64,000 nt of DNA from Pedobacter frigidisoli (GTDB lineage Bacteria > Bacteroidota > Bacteroidia > Sphingobacteriales > Sphingobacteriaceae): positions 186,001 through 250,000 of the forward strand of contig NZ_SJSN01000009.1 in NCBI RefSeq assembly GCF_004331675.1. The letters are read 5' to 3'. A program made the translations under genes and the position numbers. This document shows, in pieces, positions 17,970 through 26,344 of the stretch. The notes under the pieces are model-generated. The model searched no databases. It saw nothing but the letters and a program-made list of their open reading frames with translations, and had not been told where the DNA came from. Each line of letters opens with the position of its first letter. Position 1 is the stretch's first letter.

Positions 17970-18440
17970 TTAGCTTTTCCAGGCGCCTAATAATCGCCTT
18001 AAAACAATTATTTCGGCAATGTGGTAGGCATTATGATCTGCTATCTGAAGCGCTTCTCTTAATATAGTTTGGCCATCACCATGCGGAATAGTTTCAAAGA
18101 GATTCTTATCCTCCACCAATAAAATAAATTCGCTTAGGTTTTCATTTATCTGTTTTAAGGTTTCATTCCATACGGCTTCATCCTTTGGAGCTGTGGCTTC
18201 TGGCCAATATTCATCAGGCCATTTTGGCGATTTGTGATTGGCATCCTTACTAAACTCAAGCATATCCCATTGGGCAATCTTAATATGAGAAACCAACTGC
18301 CAAATGCTATAAGGCAATCCATGCGGTCGCTCGCCCAACAAACTAAACGGCAAATCCGCTACAGCATCCTTAAAACCAACATGTGCAGTGCCGCCATTCA
18401 GCAAATTTTTTAATTCTGAGATTAAAATATCTTGTTCCAT
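17970..18440 (-). CDS. DinB-family protein
   Basis: A 156-residue DinB/YfiT-like four-helix protein. Three histidines at the usual metal positions are visible: LVSHIKIAQWDMLEF (first helix pair), and the C-terminal IADHNAYHIAEIIVLRR with the HxxxH pair. Many DinB relatives are thiol-dependent transferases or metal-binding proteins. Because EgtB itself carries a DinB-like domain and the ergothioneine genes start about 100 bases away, a thiol link is possible but unproven. It is divergent from the EgtE-like gene. Confidence 0.85.
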   Translation of the reverse strand: MEQDILISELKNLLNGGTAHVGFKDAVADLPFSLLGERPHGLPYSIWQLVSHIKIAQWDMLEFSKDANHKSPKWPDEYWPEATAPKDEAVWNETLKQINENLSEFILLVEDKNLFETIPHGDGQTILREALQIADHNAYHIAEIIVLRRLLGAWKS

Positions 18441-18534
18441 AGTTTTTAAATTAACACTACCAATCTAACAATCATCTTACTGTTAGGTTTTTAAGGATTA
18501 AGATAAAACAGCCATTCATTTCGATGATTTATTT

Positions 18535-18542
18535 TAAATTTG
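18535..18542 (+). promoter_or_regulatory. -7 box 3 bases before the EgtE-like ATG
   Basis: TAAATTTG matches TAnnTTTG and ends three bases before the ATG at 18546. It also argues against a TTG start at 18540, which would lie inside the promoter box. It predicts a leaderless transcript. Confidence 0.4.
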
Positions 18543-18545
18543 GGC

Positions 18546-19622
18546 ATGAACTTTCCATCTCAATTTCCGATCCTTAATAATTACACTTATTTAAATACGG
18601 CCAATTCTGGTATGCTTTCTAATGATTTAGTGGCTTGGAGAAATACCCACGATCAAGATTTCGCAGAAAATGGAAGTGTTTTTAGGTTTGAGAATGGAAA
18701 GATCATCAACGATCTCCGCAAGAATGTTTCACAGCTGTTCGGTGCAAAGTTTGAAAATACCTACCTCGTCCAGAATTTTTCTGTTGGGTTTAATATAATT
18801 CTCAATGGATTCGATAAAAATCACCGTTTTCTTTTACTTACTGAAGATTATCCATCGGTAAATTATCCCATCACCAGCGGCGGCTTTAAGCATTTTGAAA
18901 TAGGGATTAACGAACATTTGGAAGAGAATATTTTAAAAGCAATAGCAGAATTTAAGCCTACGGTTTTTGCATTTAGCATGGTGCAATACATCAGCGGTAT
19001 TAAAATCGATCCGCAATTTATCAAGAAGATTAAGGAAACCTACCCCGATTTACTTCTAATTGGCGATGCAACGCAATTTATGGGTACAGGTGAGTTTGAT
19101 TTTGCTTCATCAGGATTTGATGCCGTTTTAGGAAGTGGATATAAATGGCTCTTATCAGGTTATGGCAATGGTTATGCTTTTCTTTCTGATCAAATAAAAG
19201 CAGAATTTTATAAAGATAGAAAGCAAAATAACTTGCCAACCGCAACATTTTTAACAGGCAGAGATTACCTTTCGCTTTGCTTTGAACCAGGACATTTAGA
19301 TACTCTAAATTTCGGTTCGATGAACCAAAGCTTGATTTATCTACAATCTTTAGGGTTAGATTTTATCGAAGAAACCATCCAAGCGATAAGTCAAAAGGCA
19401 AGAACAGCTTTTCACGATAGAGGTTTGATTAGCGATGAAATGCTGAATAGAAAGGTGCAATCCAATATTATCAGTCTGCCACTAGAAAAGGAAATGGTTG
19501 CTAAATTAGAGAGTGCTAAAATTCTATGTTCTGCTCGTGGTGCAGGAACCAGATTTTCTTTCCATTTCTACAATGCGATGGATGATTTGGATAAAATGCT
19601 AGCCGTTTTAGATCAAAAGTAA
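18546..19622 (+). CDS. egtE: Class V aminotransferase-fold PLP enzyme, EgtE-like
   Basis: A 358-residue fold-type I PLP enzyme of the class V aminotransferase/cysteine desulfurase group. The cofactor Asp is D174 in LLIGDATQFMG and the Schiff-base lysine is K200 in GSGYKWLLSGYG. In ergothioneine synthesis EgtE is such an enzyme, cleaving the C-S bond of hercynylcysteine sulfoxide. The gene is convergent with egtD (one base apart at the stops) and next to egtB, so the EgtE assignment rests on fold plus neighbourhood. A generic cysteine desulfurase-like or kynureninase-like role cannot be excluded. Confidence 0.7.
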   Translation: MNFPSQFPILNNYTYLNTANSGMLSNDLVAWRNTHDQDFAENGSVFRFENGKIINDLRKNVSQLFGAKFENTYLVQNFSVGFNIILNGFDKNHRFLLLTEDYPSVNYPITSGGFKHFEIGINEHLEENILKAIAEFKPTVFAFSMVQYISGIKIDPQFIKKIKETYPDLLLIGDATQFMGTGEFDFASSGFDAVLGSGYKWLLSGYGNGYAFLSDQIKAEFYKDRKQNNLPTATFLTGRDYLSLCFEPGHLDTLNFGSMNQSLIYLQSLGLDFIEETIQAISQKARTAFHDRGLISDEMLNRKVQSNIISLPLEKEMVAKLESAKILCSARGAGTRFSFHFYNAMDDLDKMLAVLDQK

Positions 19623-19623
19623 T

Positions 19624-20598
19624 TTAGCCTACTTTCCAAACTGCATCTACAAAATATTGGTTTTCATCGAAGAAATTCTGAACAGGCTTAAAACCCGCTG
19701 ATTGCGCTAATTCATCTATATCTTGAAGCGAATATTTTTGGGAGATTTCCATGAAGATATATTCGTTTTCCTTAAAATGAATCGTTTGCGAATCGCCGAT
19801 ATTTACATGCTGATCTTTTAAACTGATCAAATAACTTTTGCATGCACCTGTTTCAGGATCGTAATTGGCATAATGCTCGAAGTTTTCCAATTGAAAATCG
19901 CCATCCAATTCTCTGTTGATGCGTTGCAATAAATTAAGGTTAAACGAACGCGTAATTCCTTGACTATCATTGTAAGCTGATAAAATTTGCTGTGGGTTTT
20001 TCTTCAGGTCGAAGCCGATGATCAAGATATCGCCATTTGATAATAATTCTTTTAGGGCTTTGCAAAAATCTGCAGCTTCCGCAACATTCATATTGCCAAT
20101 GTTGGCGCCCATAAATAAGACTACTTTTCGCCTGTCTGATATTTCAGTTGCCCTTTTCAACATTTCGAAATAATCGCCATTTAGACCTTTCATCTGCAAA
20201 TTTGGCAGTTTTTCGGGCAACGTTTCTTCCAAGTAACTAATTACATGATCAGAGATATCAATTGGGAAATAATAAAATTCCAATTTTTTATCTAATAGTT
20301 CTTGAAGTAAGTGGATGGATTTCGTTGCATCACCAGCACCTAGCTCAATTAAATCAAAAGGACTTTCCTGAGCAGAAATCACATTGGCAAGTTCTTCCGT
20401 TTGATGAGAAAGTATATCCATCTCGGCATCCGTAAGGTAATATTCCTCCATATCCATAATCTGTTGGAAGATATGATCTCCAACCTCATCATAAAAATAT
20501 TTCGAATGCATACGCTTTGGCTCGGCCTGCAAACCGGCTAAAGTATCTGCTAAAAACTGAACCTTATTTGTTGTTGTTTCGGTGGTAACGGTGTTCAT
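19624..20598 (-). CDS. egtD: L-histidine N-alpha-methyltransferase EgtD
   Basis: A 324-residue SAM-dependent methyltransferase that trimethylates histidine to hercynine, the first step of ergothioneine synthesis. Family features: HSKYFYDEVGDHIFQQI (31-47), EEYYLTDAEMDIL, SAM-binding ELGAGDATKS (85-94), VVLFMGANIGNMN and IIGFDLKKNP. Length fits the EgtD family. It is the last gene of the five-gene minus-strand operon, six bases after egtB, and its stop nearly touches that of the convergent EgtE-like gene. Confidence 0.95.
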   Translation of the reverse strand: MNTVTTETTTNKVQFLADTLAGLQAEPKRMHSKYFYDEVGDHIFQQIMDMEEYYLTDAEMDILSHQTEELANVISAQESPFDLIELGAGDATKSIHLLQELLDKKLEFYYFPIDISDHVISYLEETLPEKLPNLQMKGLNGDYFEMLKRATEISDRRKVVLFMGANIGNMNVAEAADFCKALKELLSNGDILIIGFDLKKNPQQILSAYNDSQGITRSFNLNLLQRINRELDGDFQLENFEHYANYDPETGACKSYLISLKDQHVNIGDSQTIHFKENEYIFMEISQKYSLQDIDELAQSAGFKPVQNFFDENQYFVDAVWKVG

Positions 20599-20604
20599 AA
20601 AATA

Positions 20605-21753
20605 CTATTTAGCAAGGCGAATTCCTGTAAACTGCCATCTTAAATGTGGATGAAAAAAATTTCTATACGTAATTCTACTGTGGTTTTCTGGCGTAGCCAC
20701 CGAAGCGCCACGAAGCACTTTTTGGTTAACCATGAATTTTCCATTATACTCGCCAATTGCGCCTGGTGCTTTATTAAATCCAGGATAAGGCAAATACGCA
20801 CTTTCGGTCCACTCCCATCTTTTGCCCCAATTAAGTTGTTTTGCTGCTACTTCCCACTCAAATTCTGTTGGCAAGCGCATGCCTTTCCAACTTGCAAAAG
20901 CGTAAGCTTCGTAATAACTGATGTGAGTAACAGATTGTTTTGCATCTATTAAAGAAATTCCATTTAACGTATAATTACACCATTCTCCATCAATTAAATG
21001 CCAGTACATTGGCGCTTTAATTTGGTTTCGCAGTACCCAGTCCCAACCCTCGGCATGCCAAAAATTGAAATTCGTATAACCTCCATCTTTTATAAAATCA
21101 AGGTATTCACCGTTGGTAACCAATTCAGAAGAAACTTCGAATTCTTGGAGATAAACCTTGTGCCGATTAAGCTCATTGTCAAAACAGAAATCGCCTCCAT
21201 CATAGCCAATTTCGTAAACGCCTTCGTTAATGGTGATCAATTTGGCTTCCGTTGCCAAATAGCTTTCCTCTTTCCAATCTGCAGAATAAGGCGGAAATAA
21301 CGGATTATTCCCTAAAATGTATTTAATATCAGTAAGTAAAAGTTCTTGATGTTGCTGCTCGTGGTTAAAGCCTAAAATGAGCAGTTCCAATAGCTCATCG
21401 CTGATTGTTGTCTGAAGAAAACGCTCCATTGCCTCATCTACATAAGCACGATATTGATAAACATCGTTAACGCTCGGTCTGCTCAAATTTCCCCTATCGG
21501 TACGGATTACACGATTGCCAATGGTTTCATAATAACTATTAAACACATAATTATAGTTCTCACTAAAAACTTGATATTCAGCCGCATTGGGAATTAAAAT
21601 AAAGGTCTCAAAAAACCAAGTAGTGTGCCCCAAATGCCATTTCGGCGGACTTACATCCTCGACAGGTTGCACTACGTAATCTTCAGTTTCTAGGGGTTCG
21701 CAGATTTTTTCGGAGTGCTTCCTGATCTGTTTATATTGTTCTACAAGATTCAT
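20605..21753 (-). CDS. egtB: Ergothioneine sulfoxide synthase EgtB
   Basis: A 382-residue non-haem iron enzyme joining hercynine to a cysteine-type thiol with oxygen. N-terminal DinB-like domain: WHLGHTTWFFET with H43, and the iron motif H131-x3-H135-x-E137 in GFNHEQQHQELLL. C-terminal FGE-sulfatase domain: MRLPTEFEWEVAA, RWEWTESAYLPYPGF and a closing HPHLRWQFTGIRLAK. No egtA (gamma-glutamylcysteine synthesis) or egtC is in the window, so use of free cysteine as the thiol donor is possible but not decided by this sequence. Its ATG overlaps the upstream permease stop by one base. Confidence 0.95.
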   Translation of the reverse strand: MNLVEQYKQIRKHSEKICEPLETEDYVVQPVEDVSPPKWHLGHTTWFFETFILIPNAAEYQVFSENYNYVFNSYYETIGNRVIRTDRGNLSRPSVNDVYQYRAYVDEAMERFLQTTISDELLELLILGFNHEQQHQELLLTDIKYILGNNPLFPPYSADWKEESYLATEAKLITINEGVYEIGYDGGDFCFDNELNRHKVYLQEFEVSSELVTNGEYLDFIKDGGYTNFNFWHAEGWDWVLRNQIKAPMYWHLIDGEWCNYTLNGISLIDAKQSVTHISYYEAYAFASWKGMRLPTEFEWEVAAKQLNWGKRWEWTESAYLPYPGFNKAPGAIGEYNGKFMVNQKVLRGASVATPENHSRITYRNFFHPHLRWQFTGIRLAK

Positions 21754-23324
21754 TAGTTTTTATCTAAGTAGTTTTTAAGGTCTGTGATGGTATTAACATG
21801 AAGTTTTGCTGATTGTTTTTGTCGCATCATTAAAGCGTAAGAATTATTAAAACCTATGGGTTTTAACCATTTAATCTTAAACTTTTTTTGAAATTCCGAG
21901 CTTACATAATCGTAGGTACGATCCTTATCATGGGCAATCTCCTTTGATAATTTAGGATCAGGTTGCAGTAAAACCAAAAGTCCCGTCCCTGTGTATTCAG
22001 GGTAAAAATCTATCTGATCATTCATTAAGGCATCGAAACAAATCTTTGTTCCGCCTAAACCCGTTTTGGTCGTCACATTGTAATCTGTATTGCCTTTAAT
22101 CAACATGCTATACATTTCTGCTAGAACGTATTGTTCACCAAAAATCTTCGATCCAATACGGATTAAGCCAGCATTGCCATTTCTAGATTCTTTGTACAAG
22201 CCCATTTTAACAAGAAAATCTTTTGCCACTCTTTCTGGTGTTTGATGGAGGTAATCGGTTTTGTAGTTTAAATCCGTCATGATGGAATCTGTAATCTTTC
22301 CAGCGAGTAGATTTAAAACATTTTCTAGATCAGGGAACTTTTTAAGGGCAATTTCACGAACAATTGGTGCAGCATAATAGGGTGGAAATATTCCTTTATC
22401 ATCCTTTAAAATCCTCAAATCGAAAGCTTTCAATCTTCCATCGGTAGAATAGCCGCTAATTACATCCAGTTCTTTGGCATACGCTGCTTTATACATCACC
22501 GCATCGCTGATCACTATAGTGTGGATTTTTAGTCCGTAAACAGACTTCAGCCCTAAATCTCCATCTTGTCTGCCCATAAATTCTGGTGTAAAACCAGCCG
22601 TAAGTACCGATCCGTAGGCTGATGATAAAATATAGAAACCACTTAACACCAGAATTGCGACAGGGAAAACGTATAGGACTTTCCTCAGTTTCTTAAAATC
22701 TAATTTTTGGATAAGCGAAAGTAAAAAATCTAAAATGATGGCCAAAAGCGCTGCTGGAATTGCGCCGGCCAGAATCATATTGGTATTGTTGAGGGAGATA
22801 CCACCGAAAATGAATTCTCCTAGTCCGCCGGCAGCGATGTAAGACGCCAAGGTTGCTACGCCCACATTAATTACCGTAGCGGTACGGATTCCAGCAAGAA
22901 TAACAGGCATCGCCAATGGCAATTCTACTCTAAAAAGAATTTGAGTTTTACTCATGCCCAAGGCTTTTGCAGCCTCGATAATATGCTTATCAATCCCGAT
23001 GATACCCGTATAAGTGTTCCTGATGATTGGCAATAACGCATAAATGAGCAAGGCCACAATTGCTGGCTTTGCACCAATGCCTAAAAAGGGAATCATAAAA
23101 CCGAGTAAGGCAATACTAGGAATGGTTTGCAGTACGCCAGCCAAACCTAAAACACCACCCGATAATTTACGTTTTCGGGCAATGAAGACGCCTAAGGGCA
23201 AACCAATTGCGATAGCTAAAAGCAGCGATATAAAAGTTAAACCTACGTGTTGCAAGGTTTGGTTTAACAGTTTATCAGATTGCTCTGACATGAAACTCCA
23301 TAAACTTTGCTGTTGCTCAATCAT
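21753..23324 (-). CDS. ABC permease fused to a substrate-binding domain with swapped halves
   Basis: A 523-residue fusion of the betaine/choline/ergothioneine importer type. Residues about 15-235 are a permease with several membrane helices and an EAA loop (117-138, EAAKALGMSKTQILF). Residues about 240-520 form the extracytoplasmic binding domain. Its usual C-terminal part (YSTDGR at 292-297, PPYYAAPIVRE at 314-324) comes first, and the usual N-terminal part (IRIGSKIFGEQ at 388-398, YPEYTGTG at 441-448) comes last. EgtU in other bacteria is also a permease-binding-domain fusion, so ergothioneine uptake is a reasonable guess in this operon. Betaine or choline remains possible. Overlaps the ATPase gene by 8 bases. 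Confidence 0.85.
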   Translation of the reverse strand: MIEQQQSLWSFMSEQSDKLLNQTLQHVGLTFISLLLAIAIGLPLGVFIARKRKLSGGVLGLAGVLQTIPSIALLGFMIPFLGIGAKPAIVALLIYALLPIIRNTYTGIIGIDKHIIEAAKALGMSKTQILFRVELPLAMPVILAGIRTATVINVGVATLASYIAAGGLGEFIFGGISLNNTNMILAGAIPAALLAIILDFLLSLIQKLDFKKLRKVLYVFPVAILVLSGFYILSSAYGSVLTAGFTPEFMGRQDGDLGLKSVYGLKIHTIVISDAVMYKAAYAKELDVISGYSTDGRLKAFDLRILKDDKGIFPPYYAAPIVREIALKKFPDLENVLNLLAGKITDSIMTDLNYKTDYLHQTPERVAKDFLVKMGLYKESRNGNAGLIRIGSKIFGEQYVLAEMYSMLIKGNTDYNVTTKTGLGGTKICFDALMNDQIDFYPEYTGTGLLVLLQPDPKLSKEIAHDKDRTYDYVSSEFQKKFKIKWLKPIGFNNSYALMMRQKQSAKLHVNTITDLKNYLDKN

Positions 23325-24279
23325 GGTGCGCCGTGTATCTATATTGATTAAAAGCCTCGGTTACTATCGCAAAATCGATCGTTTTAAAATGCCCATTTCC
23401 ATCAGAAACGAAATTTTCTGCAATAACTTCTGACCGCAAAATTTCCAATGTATCCCAAATATTAAGCTCATGATTCAACTCTTTTTTATCAGCTTTGCTT
23501 TCTGATGCTGGTAAATGATTCCAAATATCTTTCAGCTTAATCACCTTAAATTCGAGCGCCAATCTTTGTCCATCTAAAAAGCTTTTCGCAAAATCGTTGA
23601 TTGGATTGTAAAGTAAATCCTTTGGCGTTCCGATTTGAATAATCTCTCCCTTATCCATGAGGCAAATCCGATCTGCAAGTTCAAAAGCCTCCAATACATC
23701 ATGCGTTACCATTACAATTGTTTTTCTTTTCAGCTCTTCTAAGGCCTTAAATTCTTGTTGAATACTAGATCTAGTCACATTATCCAAAGCGCCAAAAGGT
23801 TCATCCATCAATAAAATTGGAGGATCTGTAACCAAGGCCCGAGCAAGGCCAACACGCTGCTGCTGACCTCCACTTAACTCATGCGGAAACATTTTTAAGC
23901 AGCTTTCTGGAAGATGAAGTTTATGAATAAGCTCGGAAGTACGTTGATTGGTTTTCTGCTTATCCCATTTTAAAAGGTTGGGAACCACAGCAATATTTTC
24001 GGCAACCGTATAGTGAGGGAATAATCCAATGTTTTGCATCACATAACCAATCCCTCGTCGCAGCTCTTCCGGATTTCCTGAAGTAATATCTTTATCGTTG
24101 ATTAGGATTTCTCCGTTACCGGGCTGAATTAAAAGATTGATCATTTTTAAGGTAGTCGTTTTACCACAACCACTAGTGCCAAGCAAAACCAAATTCTCTT
24201 GATTATTTACCTCAAAAGAAATATTTTTAACGGCTTTAGTATTGCCGAAACGCTTACTTACACTTTGGAGTTTAATCAT
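23317..24279 (-). CDS. ABC importer ATPase, OpuCA/EgtV type
   Basis: A 320-residue ATPase that should energise the permease fusion encoded next. Walker A GTSGCGKTT (34-42), Q-loop QNIGLFPHY, signature LSGGQQQRVG (135-144), Walker B ILLMDEP (155-161), D-loop GALD and H-loop VTHD are all intact. Relatives of the osmoprotectant type often carry C-terminal CBS domains; here only a short ~85-residue extension of unclear type follows the nucleotide-binding domain. It is second in the operon, six bases after the disulfide reductase gene and overlapping the permease gene by eight bases. Confidence 0.92.
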   Translation of the reverse strand: MIKLQSVSKRFGNTKAVKNISFEVNNQENLVLLGTSGCGKTTTLKMINLLIQPGNGEILINDKDITSGNPEELRRGIGYVMQNIGLFPHYTVAENIAVVPNLLKWDKQKTNQRTSELIHKLHLPESCLKMFPHELSGGQQQRVGLARALVTDPPILLMDEPFGALDNVTRSSIQQEFKALEELKRKTIVMVTHDVLEAFELADRICLMDKGEIIQIGTPKDLLYNPINDFAKSFLDGQRLALEFKVIKLKDIWNHLPASESKADKKELNHELNIWDTLEILRSEVIAENFVSDGNGHFKTIDFAIVTEAFNQYRYTAHHD

Positions 24280-24285
24280 AATCTA

Positions 24286-25671
24286 TTAATCTTCTAGCTT
24301 CATAAACAAATTATTCAGCGATTCTGAATAGGTTGGATGCGCAAAAACGCAGTACCTAATCTGATCAGCAGTAATGCCGCCCTCCATTGCCATTTCCAGC
24401 ACCGATACAATTTCACCACCTTCTGCCGCCAAGATGGAAGCACCTAAAATTTTCTTTGTCTTCGCATCAACGATCGCTTTCATAAAACCTAAGGTTTCAT
24501 TGGTTTCAATGCCTCTCGCTACTTGTGTCATCGGAATTTTGGCTATTAAATAATTTAATTTCTGTGCCTTAGCTTCATTTTCTGATATCCCAACCCTGCC
24601 CAATTGAGGATCGGTAAACATACAATAAGGTATAGGTCGGTTAGAAATGGTATAGTTTGTTTTCTCCATTAAGTTACGATAAACAATTGTATAATCGTTG
24701 TACGCAATGTGCGTAAATGCTGGTCCGCCTTTTACATCGCCCAAAGCATAAATGCCCTTAATGTTGGTTTCCAATTTGTGGTTGACAACGATATAACCTT
24801 TGTCATCAGTTTTTAAACCGCATTTCTCCAATCCTAGTCTATCCGTTTGAGGTGCCCTGCCAGTCGCGATTAAAACATGACTACAAGTAATTTTCTTGTT
24901 TTTATTATCTGCTTTAAAATGGATAATCAGTTTGTTATCTTGCTGTTTATCAATCTTCTCTATAGCTGTATTGGTTAATATTTTAATATCTTCAGCCGCT
25001 AAAATTTTGGTAACTTCTTCAGAAACATCTTCGTCTTCCCTGCTCATTAACCTTTCAGATTTCTCTAAAATAGTAACCTTGCTTCCAAATCGACTAAACA
25101 TTTGTCCGAACTCTAAGCCGATATAATTTCCTCCAATGACCACCAAATGTTCAGGAATTTCCTCAAGATCTAAAATCGAAGTTGAAGTTAAATAATCGAC
25201 ATCTTCCAAACCATCTATTTTCGGAATCACTGTTTTTGCTCCAGTGTTGATGAATATCCAATCAGCGGTGAAATGTGCTTCACCTCCATCATTTAACTTC
25301 ACCGAAAGTTCCTTATCACCAGTAAAAATGGCTTCACCGTGAACAAGTGTCAAACCTTTTGTGGATCCTAAGCCTTTCTCTGAAGAGCCCCGAAACATTT
25401 CTACGATTTCATCTTTGCGTTTAACAATTTTTTTTAGGTTAACCTTAATTTCTCCGATATCTATTCCGAGTTCACTAGCTTTCCTAGCCTGATAAACCGC
25501 TTTTGCAGAGGCGATCATCGCTTTTGTAGGCGTACAACCCACATTTATACAAGTGCCACCAACTAAGCCTTTCTCAATAATTAAGGTTTTTTTTCCTGCT
25601 TGAGCAAGCTTTTTTGCTAAGGGAGTTCCCGCCTGACCGGAGCCTATAATAATGGCATCGAAGTGTTTCAT
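24286..25671 (-). CDS. FAD-dependent pyridine nucleotide-disulfide oxidoreductase
   Basis: A 461-residue flavoprotein of the glutathione reductase/mercuric reductase-like family. FAD fold IIIGSGQAGTPLAKKLA at the N-terminus; redox-active pair C41/C46 in GGTCINVGCTPTK; second dinucleotide fold VVIGGNYIGLEFGQ followed by ILEKSERL, whose Glu suggests NADH rather than NADPH (inference); GIYALGDVKGG; C-terminal dimer-interface catalytic pair H445/E450 in FAHPTYSE. It has no mercury-binding N-terminal domain or C-terminal cysteine pair. As first gene of the ergothioneine operon it may reduce ergothioneine disulfide or a related thiol; this is inferred from context. Dihydrolipoyl dehydrogenase activity is less likely here. 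Confidence 0.88.
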   Translation of the reverse strand: MKHFDAIIIGSGQAGTPLAKKLAQAGKKTLIIEKGLVGGTCINVGCTPTKAMIASAKAVYQARKASELGIDIGEIKVNLKKIVKRKDEIVEMFRGSSEKGLGSTKGLTLVHGEAIFTGDKELSVKLNDGGEAHFTADWIFINTGAKTVIPKIDGLEDVDYLTSTSILDLEEIPEHLVVIGGNYIGLEFGQMFSRFGSKVTILEKSERLMSREDEDVSEEVTKILAAEDIKILTNTAIEKIDKQQDNKLIIHFKADNKNKKITCSHVLIATGRAPQTDRLGLEKCGLKTDDKGYIVVNHKLETNIKGIYALGDVKGGPAFTHIAYNDYTIVYRNLMEKTNYTISNRPIPYCMFTDPQLGRVGISENEAKAQKLNYLIAKIPMTQVARGIETNETLGFMKAIVDAKTKKILGASILAAEGGEIVSVLEMAMEGGITADQIRYCVFAHPTYSESLNNLFMKLED

Positions 25672-25907
25672 GTTTTAAGGATTAATTTGCGCTTGGTTTT
25701 AAAATTAAGGAATAGTGGTCAGTTTATACAACCAACAAGTACATTAAAGGTTTGTAAGAATAGATGATCTTCAGCTGCAATATTCTTTACAGTTTTGATT
25801 AAATAATTAGGCCAACAGAACATTATCATTTGCTATATGTTAAAGTATTTGCTTATGTTGAACTTTAAATCAATATCAACTAGGCATTTAACTTAAAATA
25901 TAAAACT

Positions 25908-26309
25908 ATGGGCTTAACATTAGAGCAGGCAGAAAAACTGTCGGAAGCAGCAAAGGCAAAAGCAAAAGAAATTGGCGTTCCAATGAATATCGCCATTGTG
26001 GATGAGGGCGCAAACTTAAAATCGTTTCATCGCATGGATAATGCTTGGCTAGGATCGATCGATATTTCAGTAAAAAAGGCCAAAACAGCTCGTTTTTTTG
26101 ATATGAACTCCGGAGAAATTGGCAAACTTTCGCAACCTGGTCAACCACTTTATAACATCGAACATTCTAACGGAGGCTTAATTACTTTTCCTGGTGGCGT
26201 TGTACTTAAAGATGGCTCGGGAACAATTGTTGGCGCAATTGGCGTATCTGGTGGTTCTGTAGAGCAAGACCACGAAGTAGCATCAGCTGGAGCAGCAGCA
26301 TTGGCATAA
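25908..26309 (+). CDS. GlcG/HbpS-family (DUF336) protein
   Basis: A 133-residue protein of the GlcG/HbpS fold: [53 protein letters not shown] and the final [20 protein letters not shown] are family signatures. No signal peptide, so probably cytoplasmic. Relatives bind haem or small organic ligands, and HbpS takes part in redox sensing in Streptomyces. It diverges from the ergothioneine operon across a 236-base gap that must hold both promoters, so joint control is possible. Confidence 0.88.
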   Translation: MGLTLEQAEKLSEAAKAKAKEIGVPMNIAIVDEGANLKSFHRMDNAWLGSIDISVKKAKTARFFDMNSGEIGKLSQPGQPLYNIEHSNGGLITFPGGVVLKDGSGTIVGAIGVSGGSVEQDHEVASAGAAALA

Positions 26310-26316
26310 TTTATTT

Positions 26317-26340
26317 AGGGAACGCTTAAACCCGTTCCCT
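26317..26340. terminator. Hairpin between the HbpS-like gene and the sialidase pseudogene
   Basis: AGGGAACG (26317-26324) pairs perfectly with CGTTCCCT (26333-26340). It sits between two convergent genes. No T run follows, so termination is probable but not certain. Confidence 0.5.
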
Positions 26341-26344
26341 AACC

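Noticed and set aside
18540..18545. TTG start two codons upstream of the EgtE-like ATG
   Set aside because: It lies within the TAAATTTG promoter box.
23044..23433. 129-codon open frame antisense across the ATPase-permease junction
   Set aside because: It covers the 8-base overlap of two real genes and has no family features.
24286..25671. Annotation as mercuric reductase (merA)
   Set aside because: The N-terminal mercury-binding domain and C-terminal cysteine pair are absent, and no mer genes are nearby.
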